DNA of 64,000 nucleotides from Prevotella multiformis DSM 16608 (GTDB lineage Bacteria > Bacteroidota > Bacteroidia > Bacteroidales > Bacteroidaceae). Within the stretch, counting starts at the first letter, position 1; the number at the start of each line of letters is the position of its first letter. Both the position numbers and the translations under genes were made by a program. Under the pieces are notes generated by a model that was given only the letters and a program-made list of their open reading frames with translations, had not been told where the DNA came from and made no database searches. Where the stretch lies: NCBI RefSeq assembly GCF_000191065.1, contig NZ_GL872283.1, positions 124,001 to 188,000 on the forward strand, written 5' to 3'. Of this stretch, positions 26,205-34,912 are shown one piece after another.

Positions 26205-28076
26205 ATGAAATTCAAGTATGATGTACTTGTTATCGGCGGTGGACACGCAGGTTGTGAGGCTGCTACGGCAGCCGCCAACATGGGCGCAGACACTTGTCTG
26301 GTGACAATGGACATGAATAAAATCGGGCAGATGAGCTGTAACCCGGCCGTAGGAGGAATTGCCAAAGGACAGATAGTCAGGGAGATAGATGCTCTTGGAG
26401 GCTATATGGGACTGGTAACCGATGCCACGGCGATACAGTTCCGTATGCTGAACCGGTCCAAAGGCCCTGCCGTATGGAGTCCGCGCGCACAGTGCGACCG
26501 TGGCAAATTCATCTGGGAATGGCGGAAAAGACTTGACCATACGGACCATCTTGACATCTTTCAGGACCAGGCTGACGAACTGTTGACAGAGAACGGCAAG
26601 GTATTGGGTATCAGGACAATATGGGGTATCTGCCTGTATGCACAGACGGTAATCGTCACCGCCGGCACCTTCCTCAACGGACTGATGCACATCGGCAGAC
26701 GGAAAGTGGAAGGCGGACGATGCGCCGAGCCGGCTGTCCATCACTTTACGGAAAGCATCACGCGCCACGGAATCCGCTCCGAACGCATGAAGACAGGCAC
26801 TCCTGTGCGCATAGACCGCCGGTCGGTCCACTTTGACGAGATGGAATCACAGCCGGGAGAGACAGACTACCATCAGTTCTCTTTCTTCGGCCCGCACCGG
26901 CAGCTTCCGCAGCTTCCCTGCTGGACCTGCAACACAAACGAGCAGGTACACGAGGTGCTGCGTAGCGGACTGGCAGACTCTCCCCTCTTCAACGGACAGA
27001 TTCAGAGTACAGGGCCACGCTACTGCCCTTCCATAGAGACGAAACTCGTTACCTTCCCTGACAAGCATTCGCATCCGCTCTTCCTCGAACCGGAGGGTAC
27101 GGACACGAATGAAATGTATCTCAACGGCTTCTCTTCGAGCATGCCATGGGAGATCCAGCTGGAGGCCATACACAGGATTCCGGCTCTGCGCAATGCTAAG
27201 ATCTACCGGCCGGGGTATGCCATCGAATACGACTATTTCGATCCTACGCAGCTGAAACACTCACTGGAATCGAAAATCATAGACGGACTGTTCTTTGCCG
27301 GACAGGTAAACGGTACGACAGGATACGAAGAGGCTGGCGGACAAGGTACGGTTGCAGGGATCAATGCAGCCCTGCTTTGTGCCGGCAAAGCACCTTTCGT
27401 AATGAACAGGGACGAAAGCTATATCGGCGTGCTGATTGACGACCTCACGACAAAGGGGGTCGACGAACCTTACCGTATGTTCACCTCGCGTGCGGAATAC
27501 CGTATTCTCCTGCGCCAGGATGATGCCGATGCCCGCCTGACAGAACAGGCCTACCGCCTCGGCATCGCCAGACGCGACCGATACGAATGGTGGCTGCAGA
27601 AGAAAGAACACATCAGCCGCATCACCGACTTCTGCAACAACACCTCGGTAAAGCCGGATGTTGTTAACGGCCTTTTGGAACAGCTGGGGACTTCTCCGAT
27701 AAAAGGTGCGGCCAGGATTACCGACCTCGTAGCCCGCCCGCAGGTGAACTTCGAGAATCTATCAGCTGTTGTTCCAGCTCTGAAAGAAGCCATCGAAGCA
27801 TCCCCCAACCGTCAGGAAGAGATTGCGGAAGCTGCAGAAATAAAGCTGAAGTATAAGGGGTACATCGACCGTGAGCGTGTGTTCGCCGAAAAGATGCACC
27901 GACTTGAGGACATAAAAATAAAAGGATATTTCGATTACGGCAGACTTCACGACCTCTCGACAGAGTGCCGGCAGAAGTTAGAACGAATACAACCGGAAAC
28001 ACTCGCACAGGCAAGCCGCATCCCGGGAGTAAGCCCAAGTGACATCAATGTGCTGCTCGTCCTCATGGGAAGATAG
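26205..28076 (+). CDS. mnmG: tRNA uridine-5-carboxymethylaminomethyl modification enzyme MnmG (GidA)
   Basis: 623 residues. The FAD-binding Rossmann motif is at the N-terminus (VLVIGGGHAGCEAATAAANMG). GidA signatures follow (GPRYCPSIETK, FAGQVNGTTGYEEAGGQG), and the C-terminal helical domain for MnmE and tRNA binding ends near SPSDINVLLVLMGR. With MnmE it adds the carboxymethylaminomethyl group to U34 of certain tRNAs in the cytoplasm. mnmE is not in the window. In many bacteria this gene lies near the replication origin, in agreement with the parS sites just downstream. Confidence 0.98.
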   Translation: MKFKYDVLVIGGGHAGCEAATAAANMGADTCLVTMDMNKIGQMSCNPAVGGIAKGQIVREIDALGGYMGLVTDATAIQFRMLNRSKGPAVWSPRAQCDRGKFIWEWRKRLDHTDHLDIFQDQADELLTENGKVLGIRTIWGICLYAQTVIVTAGTFLNGLMHIGRRKVEGGRCAEPAVHHFTESITRHGIRSERMKTGTPVRIDRRSVHFDEMESQPGETDYHQFSFFGPHRQLPQLPCWTCNTNEQVHEVLRSGLADSPLFNGQIQSTGPRYCPSIETKLVTFPDKHSHPLFLEPEGTDTNEMYLNGFSSSMPWEIQLEAIHRIPALRNAKIYRPGYAIEYDYFDPTQLKHSLESKIIDGLFFAGQVNGTTGYEEAGGQGTVAGINAALLCAGKAPFVMNRDESYIGVLIDDLTTKGVDEPYRMFTSRAEYRILLRQDDADARLTEQAYRLGIARRDRYEWWLQKKEHISRITDFCNNTSVKPDVVNGLLEQLGTSPIKGAARITDLVARPQVNFENLSAVVPALKEAIEASPNRQEEIAEAAEIKLKYKGYIDRERVFAEKMHRLEDIKIKGYFDYGRLHDLSTECRQKLERIQPETLAQASRIPGVSPSDINVLLVLMGR

Positions 28077-28167
28077 AACGCATAGAGACGGAAACACGCA
28101 TACAGAGACGGGAAGACTCCATTGCCAAAGAGCGGATACATGCCCCTATGACAACAAGCATGCACGT

Positions 28168-28183
28168 GGTTCCACGTGAAACA
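28168..28183. promoter_or_regulatory. parS site 1 (ParB/Spo0J binding)
   Basis: GGTTCCACGTGAAACA differs at one base of 16 from the B. subtilis parS sequence TGTTCCACGTGAAACA. It lies in the spacer between mnmG and apt. Confidence 0.85.
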
Positions 28184-28217
28184 AACGCATAAAACAAAAC
28201 AATATAACAAATTGGAA

Positions 28218-28748
28218 ATGAACAAGAAACTATTATTGGACAACCTGAGATGTATTCCGGACTGGCCAGTCAAGGGAGTCAACTTCCGAGACGTAACCAC
28301 CCTGTTCAAGTCACCAGAAGCTCTTCAGGAAATTACAGATGAGATGGTCGACCTCTACAAGGGGAAAGGCGTGACAAAGATTGTGGGCATTGAGAGCCGG
28401 GGCTTCGTCATGTCGTCAGCCGTTGCCACACGCCTCGGTGCCGGCATCGTGCTCTGCCGCAAGCCGGGGAAGCTCCCCTGCGAAACCGTACAGGAAAGCT
28501 ATGCCAAGGAATACGGCGTAGACACCATCGAGATTCACAAGGATGCAATCAATGAAAACGATATTGTCCTGCTGCACGACGACCTGCTGGCAACAGGTGG
28601 AACAATGAAGGCTGCCTGCGACCTTGTCAAGAAGTTCCACCCGAAGAAAGTATATTGCAACTTCATCATCGAACTTCACACGGAGTTTCCGCACAGCCGC
28701 GAACAGTTCGACAAGGATGTCGAAATAAGCTCGCTGCTCCGATTCTAA
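28218..28748 (+). CDS. apt: Adenine phosphoribosyltransferase
   Basis: 176 residues from the ATG at 28218, giving MNKKLLLDNLRCIPDWPVKGVNFRDVTTL, the usual APRT beginning. An upstream in-frame ATG at 28176 would start inside parS. The PRPP-binding motif is VLLHDDLLATGGT and the substrate region is GIESRGFVMSS. The enzyme joins adenine to PRPP to make AMP (purine salvage) in the cytoplasm. A hairpin terminator follows about 80 bases after the stop. Confidence 0.96.
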   Translation: MNKKLLLDNLRCIPDWPVKGVNFRDVTTLFKSPEALQEITDEMVDLYKGKGVTKIVGIESRGFVMSSAVATRLGAGIVLCRKPGKLPCETVQESYAKEYGVDTIEIHKDAINENDIVLLHDDLLATGGTMKAACDLVKKFHPKKVYCNFIIELHTEFPHSREQFDKDVEISSLLRF

Positions 28749-28826
28749 GCGGTGACGGAACTGTAAGGAAGACAAATCCCAGCCTTCTTTGGACAAGGAA
28801 GGGAATAAGAAGAAAAACAAAAGAAT

Positions 28827-28857
28827 GAGGAGCTGCCAACAAAAGGGGCTGCTCCTC
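28827..28857 (+). terminator. Terminator after apt
   Basis: GAGGAGC and GCTCCTC pair, extended by GCC/GGC inside with one mismatch, and T-rich sequence follows. Confidence 0.6.
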
Positions 28858-28996
28858 CTTGCTTTAAGACAATGCTCTCGCTCCCAGCCTACCGATGCCC
28901 AATTTTAATCGGCCATACCCGCTATTGATACTCCACGGCCTATCAATGCCCATAAATGATTATCCCTTTCCGCCAGCTCATAGCTTTTCGAGTTCG

Positions 28997-29012
28997 CGTT
29001 CCACGTGAAACA
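28997..29012. promoter_or_regulatory. parS site 2 (ParB/Spo0J binding)
   Basis: CGTTCCACGTGAAACA, again 15 of 16 bases of the B. subtilis parS, in the same orientation as site 1, between apt and uvrC. Confidence 0.85.
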
Positions 29013-29052
29013 AAATTGCGTAGAAGCCCTTTATACAAAGGAGTTACACAAA

Positions 29053-30882
29053 ATGAATAAAGAAGATAACTTGAAGCGATTGGCTTATCTGAGGAACATT
29101 GTACTCAATATGCCTGAGAAGCCAGGCACCTACCAGTTCTATGACGTAGAGCATACTATCATCTATGTCGGTAAAGCAAAAAACCTGAAGCGTCGTGTGT
29201 CATCCTACTTTCACAAAGAGGTAGACCGTTTCAAGACAAAAGTACTGGTTTCAAAGATCCATGACATATCCTATTCTGTCGTCAATACAGAGGAAGATGC
29301 ACTGCTGATAGAGAATCAGCTGATCAAACAGTACAAGCCGAAATACAACGTACTGCTCAAAGACGGGAAGACTTATCCCAGTATCTGTGTAACGAACGAA
29401 TACTTTCCCCGTATCTTCAAGACACGAAACATCAACAAGCGTTACGGCACTTTCTACGGCCCTTACAGCCATATCAGCAGTATGTACGCCATTCTTGACA
29501 TAATAAAAAAGGTGTATAAACCAAGAACCTGCCGTTTCCCCATCACGAAAGAAGGCATAGAACAGGGAAAATACAAGCCCTGCCTGGAATACCATCTGCA
29601 TAACTGCGGAGCGCCTTGCATCGACAAACAAAGTTATGAAGACTATCAGGAAGCGATACGACAGGCCCGGGAAATACTGAAAGGAAACACGCGCGAGGTA
29701 CAGAACATGCTCAAACAGCAGATGGAGAAATATGCTGAAGAACTGCGATTCGAGGAAGCAGAACTGTGCAAACAGCGTTACATGGCTCTCGATAATTTCG
29801 CAGCAAAAAGTGAAATCGTAAGCCATACGATTACAGATGTCGATGTATTCACGATTATAGATGATGACACAAGGAAGAATGCCTTCATCAATTATATTCA
29901 TGTAAAGAACGGTGCAATCAACCAGAGCTTCACGTACGAATACAAGCGGAAACTCGATGAAACCGATGAAGAACTCTTGAATGAAGCCATTCCGGAGATC
30001 CGTGAACGCTTCAACAGCACGGCCAAAGAAATCATTGTCCCCTTTGCGCTTGACTTCAAGGTGAAGGATGCCGAGTTCTTCATTCCTCAACGCGGCGACA
30101 AACATCATCTTTTAGAACTTTCAGAGATGAATGCAAAGCAGTACAAGTTCGACCGGCTGAAACAGGCGGAGAAGCGGAATCCGGAGCAGAAGCAGACCCG
30201 ACTGATGCGGGAACTGCAGGAAAAGCTGAAATTACCGAAGCTGCCTTACCAGATAGAATGCTTCGATAACTCCAACATTTCAGGAACGGATGCAGTCGCA
30301 GGGTGCATCGTCTACAAGGGCATGAAACCCTCCAGGAAAGACTACCGCAAGTACAACATCAAGACCGTAACCGGTCCTGATGACTATGCCTCCATGCAGG
30401 AAGTCGTAAGACGACGCTACAGCCGGATGCAGGAAGAGGGCACTCCCCTCCCCGACCTCATCATCACCGACGGCGGAAAAGGGCAGATGGAGGTCGTAAG
30501 AGCGGTCATCGAGGACGAGCTCCACCTGCACGTCCCCATCGCCGGCCTTGCCAAAGACGACCGCCACCGTACCAACGAACTCCTCTACGGGTTTCCCCCG
30601 CAGACCATCGGCTTGGACATCAAAGGCGAACTGTTCAAGGTCCTGACGCAGATACAGGATGAAGTACATCGTTTCGCCATCTCCTTCCATCGAGACAAAC
30701 GCTCCAAGAGCCAGCTGCACAGCGAGTTGGACAATATAAAGGGAATCGGACCGAAGACAAAGAATCTGCTACTCAAGAAGATGAAAAGTGTCAAGAGAAT
30801 CAAAGATGCTGATAGTCAGGAGCTAATAGACATTGTCGGTACAAGCAAGGGCAACATCGTTTACAATTATTTTCACAACTGA
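29053..30882 (+). CDS. uvrC: Excinuclease ABC subunit C
   Basis: 609 residues from the ATG at 29053 (MNKEDNLKRLAYLRN); an upstream in-frame ATG at 29005 overlaps parS and is less likely. The GIY-YIG nuclease domain spans ~20-100 (KPGTYQFYD, IIYVGKAKNLKRRVSSYF). A UVR domain follows near 200-240, then the RNase H-like nuclease half (LPYQIECFDNSNISGTDAVA; DLIITDGGKGQ), and C-terminal helix-hairpin-helix motifs (IKGIGPKTKNLLL). With UvrA and UvrB it cuts on both sides of bulky DNA damage. dtd follows 37 bases later. Confidence 0.98.
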   Translation: MNKEDNLKRLAYLRNIVLNMPEKPGTYQFYDVEHTIIYVGKAKNLKRRVSSYFHKEVDRFKTKVLVSKIHDISYSVVNTEEDALLIENQLIKQYKPKYNVLLKDGKTYPSICVTNEYFPRIFKTRNINKRYGTFYGPYSHISSMYAILDIIKKVYKPRTCRFPITKEGIEQGKYKPCLEYHLHNCGAPCIDKQSYEDYQEAIRQAREILKGNTREVQNMLKQQMEKYAEELRFEEAELCKQRYMALDNFAAKSEIVSHTITDVDVFTIIDDDTRKNAFINYIHVKNGAINQSFTYEYKRKLDETDEELLNEAIPEIRERFNSTAKEIIVPFALDFKVKDAEFFIPQRGDKHHLLELSEMNAKQYKFDRLKQAEKRNPEQKQTRLMRELQEKLKLPKLPYQIECFDNSNISGTDAVAGCIVYKGMKPSRKDYRKYNIKTVTGPDDYASMQEVVRRRYSRMQEEGTPLPDLIITDGGKGQMEVVRAVIEDELHLHVPIAGLAKDDRHRTNELLYGFPPQTIGLDIKGELFKVLTQIQDEVHRFAISFHRDKRSKSQLHSELDNIKGIGPKTKNLLLKKMKSVKRIKDADSQELIDIVGTSKGNIVYNYFHN

Positions 30883-30907
30883 TAACCGAGAAGTCAAATA
30901 AAAATCG

Positions 30908-30915
30908 TATATTTG
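30908..30915 (+). promoter_or_regulatory. Promoter -7 box of dtd, next to the start codon
   Basis: TATATTTG ends only four bases before the dtd ATG. If used, it would give a leaderless or nearly leaderless mRNA. Confidence 0.5.
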
Positions 30916-30919
30916 CCGT

Positions 30920-31372
30920 ATGAGAATCGTGATACAACGCGTGGGCCATGCCTCCGTCACCATTGAAGGACAGGTGAGGTCGGCTATTGACAAAGGATAC
31001 CTCATCCTTCTCGGAATAGCCGAAGAGGACACCGAAGACGACATCAGATGGCTTGTCAACAAGATTACAGGACTGCGTATCTTCGATGACGAGGAGGGTA
31101 TGATGAACAGAAGCATCATGGATGTAGGCGGCGAAATACTTGTCGTCTCTCAGTTTACGCTCATGGCGAGTTACAAGAAAGGCAACCGTCCAAGCTGGAT
31201 CCATGCGGCCCGTCACGAGCTATCCATCCCCCTCTACCACGGCTTCTGCGACGCTCTGAGCGAGGCCTTGGGCAAACCCGTCAGCACAGGAGAGTTCGGT
31301 GCAGACATGCAGGTAGAACTGCTGAATGACGGTCCCGTCACCCTCTGCATAGACACAAAGAACAAGGAGTAA
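30920..31372 (+). CDS. dtd: D-aminoacyl-tRNA deacylase
   Basis: 150 residues covering the whole family. The start MRIVIQRVGHASVTIEG is standard. The two active-site motifs are intact: SQFTL (in LVVSQFTLMAS) and GPVT (in NDGPVTLCI). It removes D-amino acids, and glycine, wrongly attached to tRNA in the cytoplasm. It follows uvrC by 37 bases on the same strand, so read-through is likely in addition to the close promoter-like box. Confidence 0.96.
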   Translation: MRIVIQRVGHASVTIEGQVRSAIDKGYLILLGIAEEDTEDDIRWLVNKITGLRIFDDEEGMMNRSIMDVGGEILVVSQFTLMASYKKGNRPSWIHAARHELSIPLYHGFCDALSEALGKPVSTGEFGADMQVELLNDGPVTLCIDTKNKE

Positions 31373-31379
31373 AGGCTCT

Positions 31380-31486
31380 TCATCATCCAGTATCACCGCC
31401 CATCATCCACCGATCATCGCCTATCACCGCCCACCAGCACCTACCAGTGCCCATGCCCCCTATCACCGCCTATCACCGCCTAAAAA
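31380..31486. repeat. Degenerate 10-bp repeat array, copy 2
   Basis: Plus strand: repeated TATCACCGCC, CATCATCC, GATCATCGCC and CCACCAGCACC units fill the gap between dtd and the MazG-like gene. It is the same pattern as 14912-15002 and 52357-52530. Confidence 0.75.
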
Positions 31487-31498
31487 GAAAAGAGAACT

Positions 31499-31822
31499 AT
31501 GACTATCAAAGATGCCCAGCAAGCCGTAGACAAATGGATCAAAGACTACGGCGTGCGTTATTTCAGCGAGCTGACCAACATGGCCTGCCTCACCGAGGAA
31601 GTGGGCGAACTGGCACGTGTCATCGCCCGCACCTACGGCGAACAGAGCTTCAAAACCGGTGAAAACGCCGATTTAGGAGAAGAGATGGCAGATGTCTTAT
31701 GGGTGCTGCTCTGTCTTGCCAACCAGACAGGCATCGACCTGACAGAAGAGCTAAAGAAGAGTTTTGACAAGAAGACGAGACGGGACAAGAACAGACACAA
31801 AGACAATCCGAAATTAAAATAA
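31499..31822 (+). CDS. MazG-like nucleotide pyrophosphohydrolase
   Basis: 107 residues forming a single all-alpha MazG-type unit. The metal-binding motif is EEVGELARV (about 36-44) and the second pair of acidic residues is EEMADVLWVL (about 61-70). Small enzymes of this kind split nucleoside triphosphates into monophosphate and pyrophosphate and clear faulty nucleotides; the true substrate is not known here. The C-terminus is strongly basic (DKKTRRDKNRHKDN). It is separated from dtd by a repeat array and from deoC by ~195 bases containing an AT-rich motif. Confidence 0.88.
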   Translation: MTIKDAQQAVDKWIKDYGVRYFSELTNMACLTEEVGELARVIARTYGEQSFKTGENADLGEEMADVLWVLLCLANQTGIDLTEELKKSFDKKTRRDKNRHKDNPKLK

Positions 31823-31828
31823 AGACTA

Positions 31829-31860
31829 TTTAGATCTACAAAATAGACTATAATATAATT
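31829..31860. repeat. AT-rich ATAGACTATA motif, copy 1
   Basis: TTTAGATCTACAAAATAGACTATAATATAATT in two parts: an ATCTACAA half and the inverted repeat TAGACTATA. Related copies lie at 33147 and 37781. Confidence 0.45.
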
Positions 31861-32017
31861 TTCTCGTCGTAAAAAGGAGGAAAAGAGACCAACAGGGAAG
31901 CACGGGAGAACAGCCGGTAAACGGCTACAAACACTGAGGAACCATGAAGCAGCTGAACTTCATCCCTCACCTTTCACACAGAAAATGATACAACTAAATT
32001 TATAATTAAAACCAGAC

Positions 32018-32965
32018 ATGGGAAAGATTAAAGACACAGTAACAAAAGACATCCAGGCACAAAAAGCCGATGGAATCGTAGAAAAAAGCCAGTATGACCA
32101 GGCCTTGGCGCAGTACGACCTCAACATCACCGATGAGGAAGTAAAGGCTGCCGTGACCAGAATCATCACAGAAAAAGTTGCCGAGAACGATAATCTCGAC
32201 GTAAAGAAATTCCTCTTGGGCAGCGTCGAACTGACGACCCTCAGCACGACAGACACCGAAGAGAAAGTACTCGCAATGATCGAGAAGGTAAACAGATTCG
32301 ACAGCGAATACCCCGACCTCCCGCACGTTGCAGCCGTCTGTGCCTACCCCTGCTTCACCAAGCTGATGGCCGACAGCCTCGAGGTCGACGGTGTCGAAAT
32401 CACCAACGTAACCGGCAACTTCCCCTCTTCGCAGACCTTCTTGGAGGTAAAGACCATCGAGACGGCACTGGCCATCAAGGACGGAGCGACCAACATCGAC
32501 ATCGTCATGCCTGTCGGCAAATTCCTGTCAGGCGACTATGAAGGTGTCTGCGATACCATCAGCGAGATCAAACAGACCTGCGGCGACGTGCCCATGAAGG
32601 TGATCCTCGAGACAGGCGACCTCCGTAATGCCCGTGACATCAAGACCGCTTCCCTTCTCGCCATGTACGCCGGCGCCGACTATCTGAAGACAAGTACGGG
32701 AAAAGAGAAGGTCAGTGCGACCCCCGAGTCTGTCTACATTCTCTGCCAGGCCATCAAGGAATACTACGACAAGACAGGCATTCAGATCGGTCTGAAACCA
32801 GCCGGCGGAATCAATACCGTGATGGATGCCGTCATCTACTACACCATCGTCAAAGAGGTGCTCGGCGAAAAATGGCTCACCAACTACTGGTTCCGGATGG
32901 GCACCAGCCGTCTTACAAACCTCCTGCTGAGCGAGATTACAGGCACTGAGACCAAGTTCTTCTAA
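32018..32965 (+). CDS. deoC: Deoxyribose-phosphate aldolase
   Basis: 315 residues: a full TIM-barrel aldolase with an extended N-terminus (~60 extra residues) as in Bacteroidetes DeoC. The Schiff-base lysine lies in LKTSTGKEK and the second conserved lysine in GLKPAGGI. It reversibly splits 2-deoxyribose-5-phosphate to glyceraldehyde-3-phosphate and acetaldehyde during deoxynucleoside breakdown. A strong GC hairpin follows at 33038. No other deo gene is nearby. Confidence 0.95.
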   Translation: MGKIKDTVTKDIQAQKADGIVEKSQYDQALAQYDLNITDEEVKAAVTRIITEKVAENDNLDVKKFLLGSVELTTLSTTDTEEKVLAMIEKVNRFDSEYPDLPHVAAVCAYPCFTKLMADSLEVDGVEITNVTGNFPSSQTFLEVKTIETALAIKDGATNIDIVMPVGKFLSGDYEGVCDTISEIKQTCGDVPMKVILETGDLRNARDIKTASLLAMYAGADYLKTSTGKEKVSATPESVYILCQAIKEYYDKTGIQIGLKPAGGINTVMDAVIYYTIVKEVLGEKWLTNYWFRMGTSRLTNLLLSEITGTETKFF

Positions 32966-33037
32966 ACCTCATTATCCTCAAACACAGCATTCCGTTCAAC
33001 AGCCAGCACATATTGTGCAGGGCAAGATCAACCCGAC

Positions 33038-33063
33038 AGGGGCACACGGCTTCGTGTGCCCCT
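33038..33063 (+). terminator. Hairpin after deoC
   Basis: AGGGGCACACG and CGTGTGCCCCT pair perfectly around a 4-base loop. The T run after it is weak. Confidence 0.65.
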
Positions 33064-33146
33064 GAATTATATCTGCCAATAGAAATAAAATGAATACGTA
33101 CTTGAAGGGAAATCAAACTACGTAATTAAAGAACAAATAAAATAAT

Positions 33147-33182
33147 CTATAATTACTATATATATAGACTATACAATAAATT
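33147..33182. repeat. AT-rich ATAGACTATA motif, copy 2
   Basis: ATCTATAATTACT, then TATATAGACTATACAATAA. It ends next to a TTTGC, so it may overlap a promoter. Confidence 0.45.
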
Positions 33183-33426
33183 TGCAGCTTACACAACTGA
33201 TCGGACATCCCTCTCCAAAGTACGTCCCAACACCTATAAGACATAGTCCAAAACACACTTCCCGCTGCGGACCACCTATTATCGACCTATCCACTTCCGA
33301 TACTTACGATTCCGAAAAATCCTTACACAAAGTATCGTCAGAATCCCCTGGAAACAAGATAAAGCCCCCCCAAAACATCATGATCAACAAACTACGAATC
33401 AACAAGTTACGATATACGATAACAAG

Positions 33427-33523
33427 AGGTGCTTAGTCAGACCTCAATTAAGCCTTACTTAGCCATCAACAAAGCACCTATTGAGAGGCAATTAAGGCTT
33501 GAATGAACAGCAATCAGGCACCG
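33427..33523. repeat. Solo core-like hairpin 2
   Basis: AGGTGCTT (33427-33434) pairs with AAGCACCT (33472-33479), and the unit ends with CAATCAGGCACC, identical to the right arm of the MITE core hairpin. Inside, AAGCCTT and AAGGCTT can pair. It is a diverged, stand-alone version of the core. Confidence 0.6.
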
Positions 33524-33838
33524 GCAGGACTTGGAAGATAAAATATTACGACAAAACAAACCGCTTATGCACGTCTATTCCACTCCTTTGAAAGAAGACA
33601 ATAAGTTATAAGAGAACAGGCTTCCAAGTTTCGTAAACAGGATTGCACTGTATCCTGCCGCTCCAGAATACTGCCCGGAACGGGAAGAATCAGGAAACAC
33701 ACAACCGCCTGAAAAAATAAAAAAAACTTCATGGCAAGGGAAAATCACCATGAAGATAGCCCGACCCTACCGTTACAGATACCGACAGGAAAACCGGAAA
33801 AATAGAAAAAAGACTTCAATCAGCACACCGGCCAACAG

Positions 33839-34819
33839 TCATTTCTCCCTCTTAATTACATAATCAAGATAAGACCGGAGCGAAGTACGGATGCTTTCAT
33901 CCTTCACGTATCTGTCAAGGAAAGTCTGTGCTTCAGCATGGAAATCCCACATACGGCGTTCTGCGTATTCTATTCCACCACTCTTCTTGGCAAAAGCAAC
34001 CAGCCTGCCGATTTCCTCACGTGTCACATCGTGCGCCTTTACCTTATTCGCCAAAGCGAGCATCTCATCATTTTTTGCCGAATTCAACGCATAAATAACA
34101 GGAAGCGTGAGCTTTCCCTCTGCCAGGTCATTCCCTGTAGGCTTGCCGATATTCGTTTCAGAGTCATAATAGTCGAAGATGTCATCGCGGATCTGGAACA
34201 CAATTCCGAGATTCTTTCCGAAACATCTTGCCGCATCGACTTCCTCTTCAGAGGCACCGGCAGACACTGCCCCGATTGCAGCACACGCTTCAAAAAGTGC
34301 GGCGGTCTTGCGTTCGATTATCCTGTAATAAGCTTCTTCCGTGATATCCTTACGCTGGATATTCGACAGTTGCAGAATCTCCCCATCACTCAATGTCTGC
34401 CCCAGCCCCGCCAATCTGCGGACAATAGCCTCAGAATGTGTGTGACTAACATACAGCAAGGCCGTAGAGAGCACGTAATCACCCACCAGAACGGCAACCT
34501 TGTTGTCGTAGTCGGCATTGACACTCGCCTGCCCTCTCCGCTCAGCAGACTCATCAACGACATCATCGTGAACAAGTGAAGCCGTATGCAAAAGCTCCAG
34601 TCCCACAGCAGCGTGCAGTGTTGCTTCAGAAACCTTACCAAAGTTCTTTGCTATCAGGAGGATAAGGATGGGGCGCATCCGTTTGCCGGCTCGCTGGCGG
34701 ATATGGTTCAAAACCGTCTGCAACAAACCGTCTTCGTGGTCGAGAGCATGATTAAAAAGGTCGATGAAATCGCCCAGTTCTGCCTCTATAGGCCGTTTTA
34801 TTAGAGAAAGGGTATCCAT
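33839..34819 (-). CDS. Polyprenyl diphosphate synthase (IspB-like)
   Basis: 326 residues from the ATG at 34819; an upstream ATG at 34852 lies before the promoter box and is excluded. Both aspartate-rich motifs are present: LVHDDVVDES (first DDxxD) and QIRDDIFDYYD (second). GKRMRPIL and the KTAALFEA segment also match. The enzyme adds isopentenyl units in trans to make the long prenyl chain of menaquinone. Chain length cannot be predicted with certainty. It is divergent from polA. Confidence 0.92.
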   Translation of the reverse strand: MDTLSLIKRPIEAELGDFIDLFNHALDHEDGLLQTVLNHIRQRAGKRMRPILILLIAKNFGKVSEATLHAAVGLELLHTASLVHDDVVDESAERRGQASVNADYDNKVAVLVGDYVLSTALLYVSHTHSEAIVRRLAGLGQTLSDGEILQLSNIQRKDITEEAYYRIIERKTAALFEACAAIGAVSAGASEEEVDAARCFGKNLGIVFQIRDDIFDYYDSETNIGKPTGNDLAEGKLTLPVIYALNSAKNDEMLALANKVKAHDVTREEIGRLVAFAKKSGGIEYAERRMWDFHAEAQTFLDRYVKDESIRTSLRSYLDYVIKREK

Positions 34820-34839
34820 TATAGACTTGAAATTTGATA

Positions 34840-34847
34840 CAAAATTA
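34840..34847 (-). promoter_or_regulatory. Promoter -7 box of the polyprenyl synthase
   Basis: TAATTTTG on the minus strand, about 20 bases before the ATG at 34819. It decides the start codon. Confidence 0.55.
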
Positions 34848-34912
34848 CGCATTTTGTCGGAGATTATGGAAGAAAATTAGTAATTTTACAGCTAAAATAA
34901 GCAGAATCCATT

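Larger units (their letters stand above)
33064..33838. other. AT-rich spacer between convergent deoC and polyprenyl synthase genes
   Basis: No gene is supported. It holds an AT-rich motif (33147-33182) and a repeat hairpin (33427-33523). A frame of 84 codons at 33182-33436 has no protein character. Confidence 0.5.

Noticed and set aside
31380-31486. CRISPR array (regular short repeats)
   Set aside because: Units are ~10 bp, degenerate and without unique spacers; no cas genes are nearby.
33064-33838. Replication origin in the AT-rich spacer after deoC
   Set aside because: No DnaA-box cluster was recognised; AT-richness and nearby parS alone are not enough.
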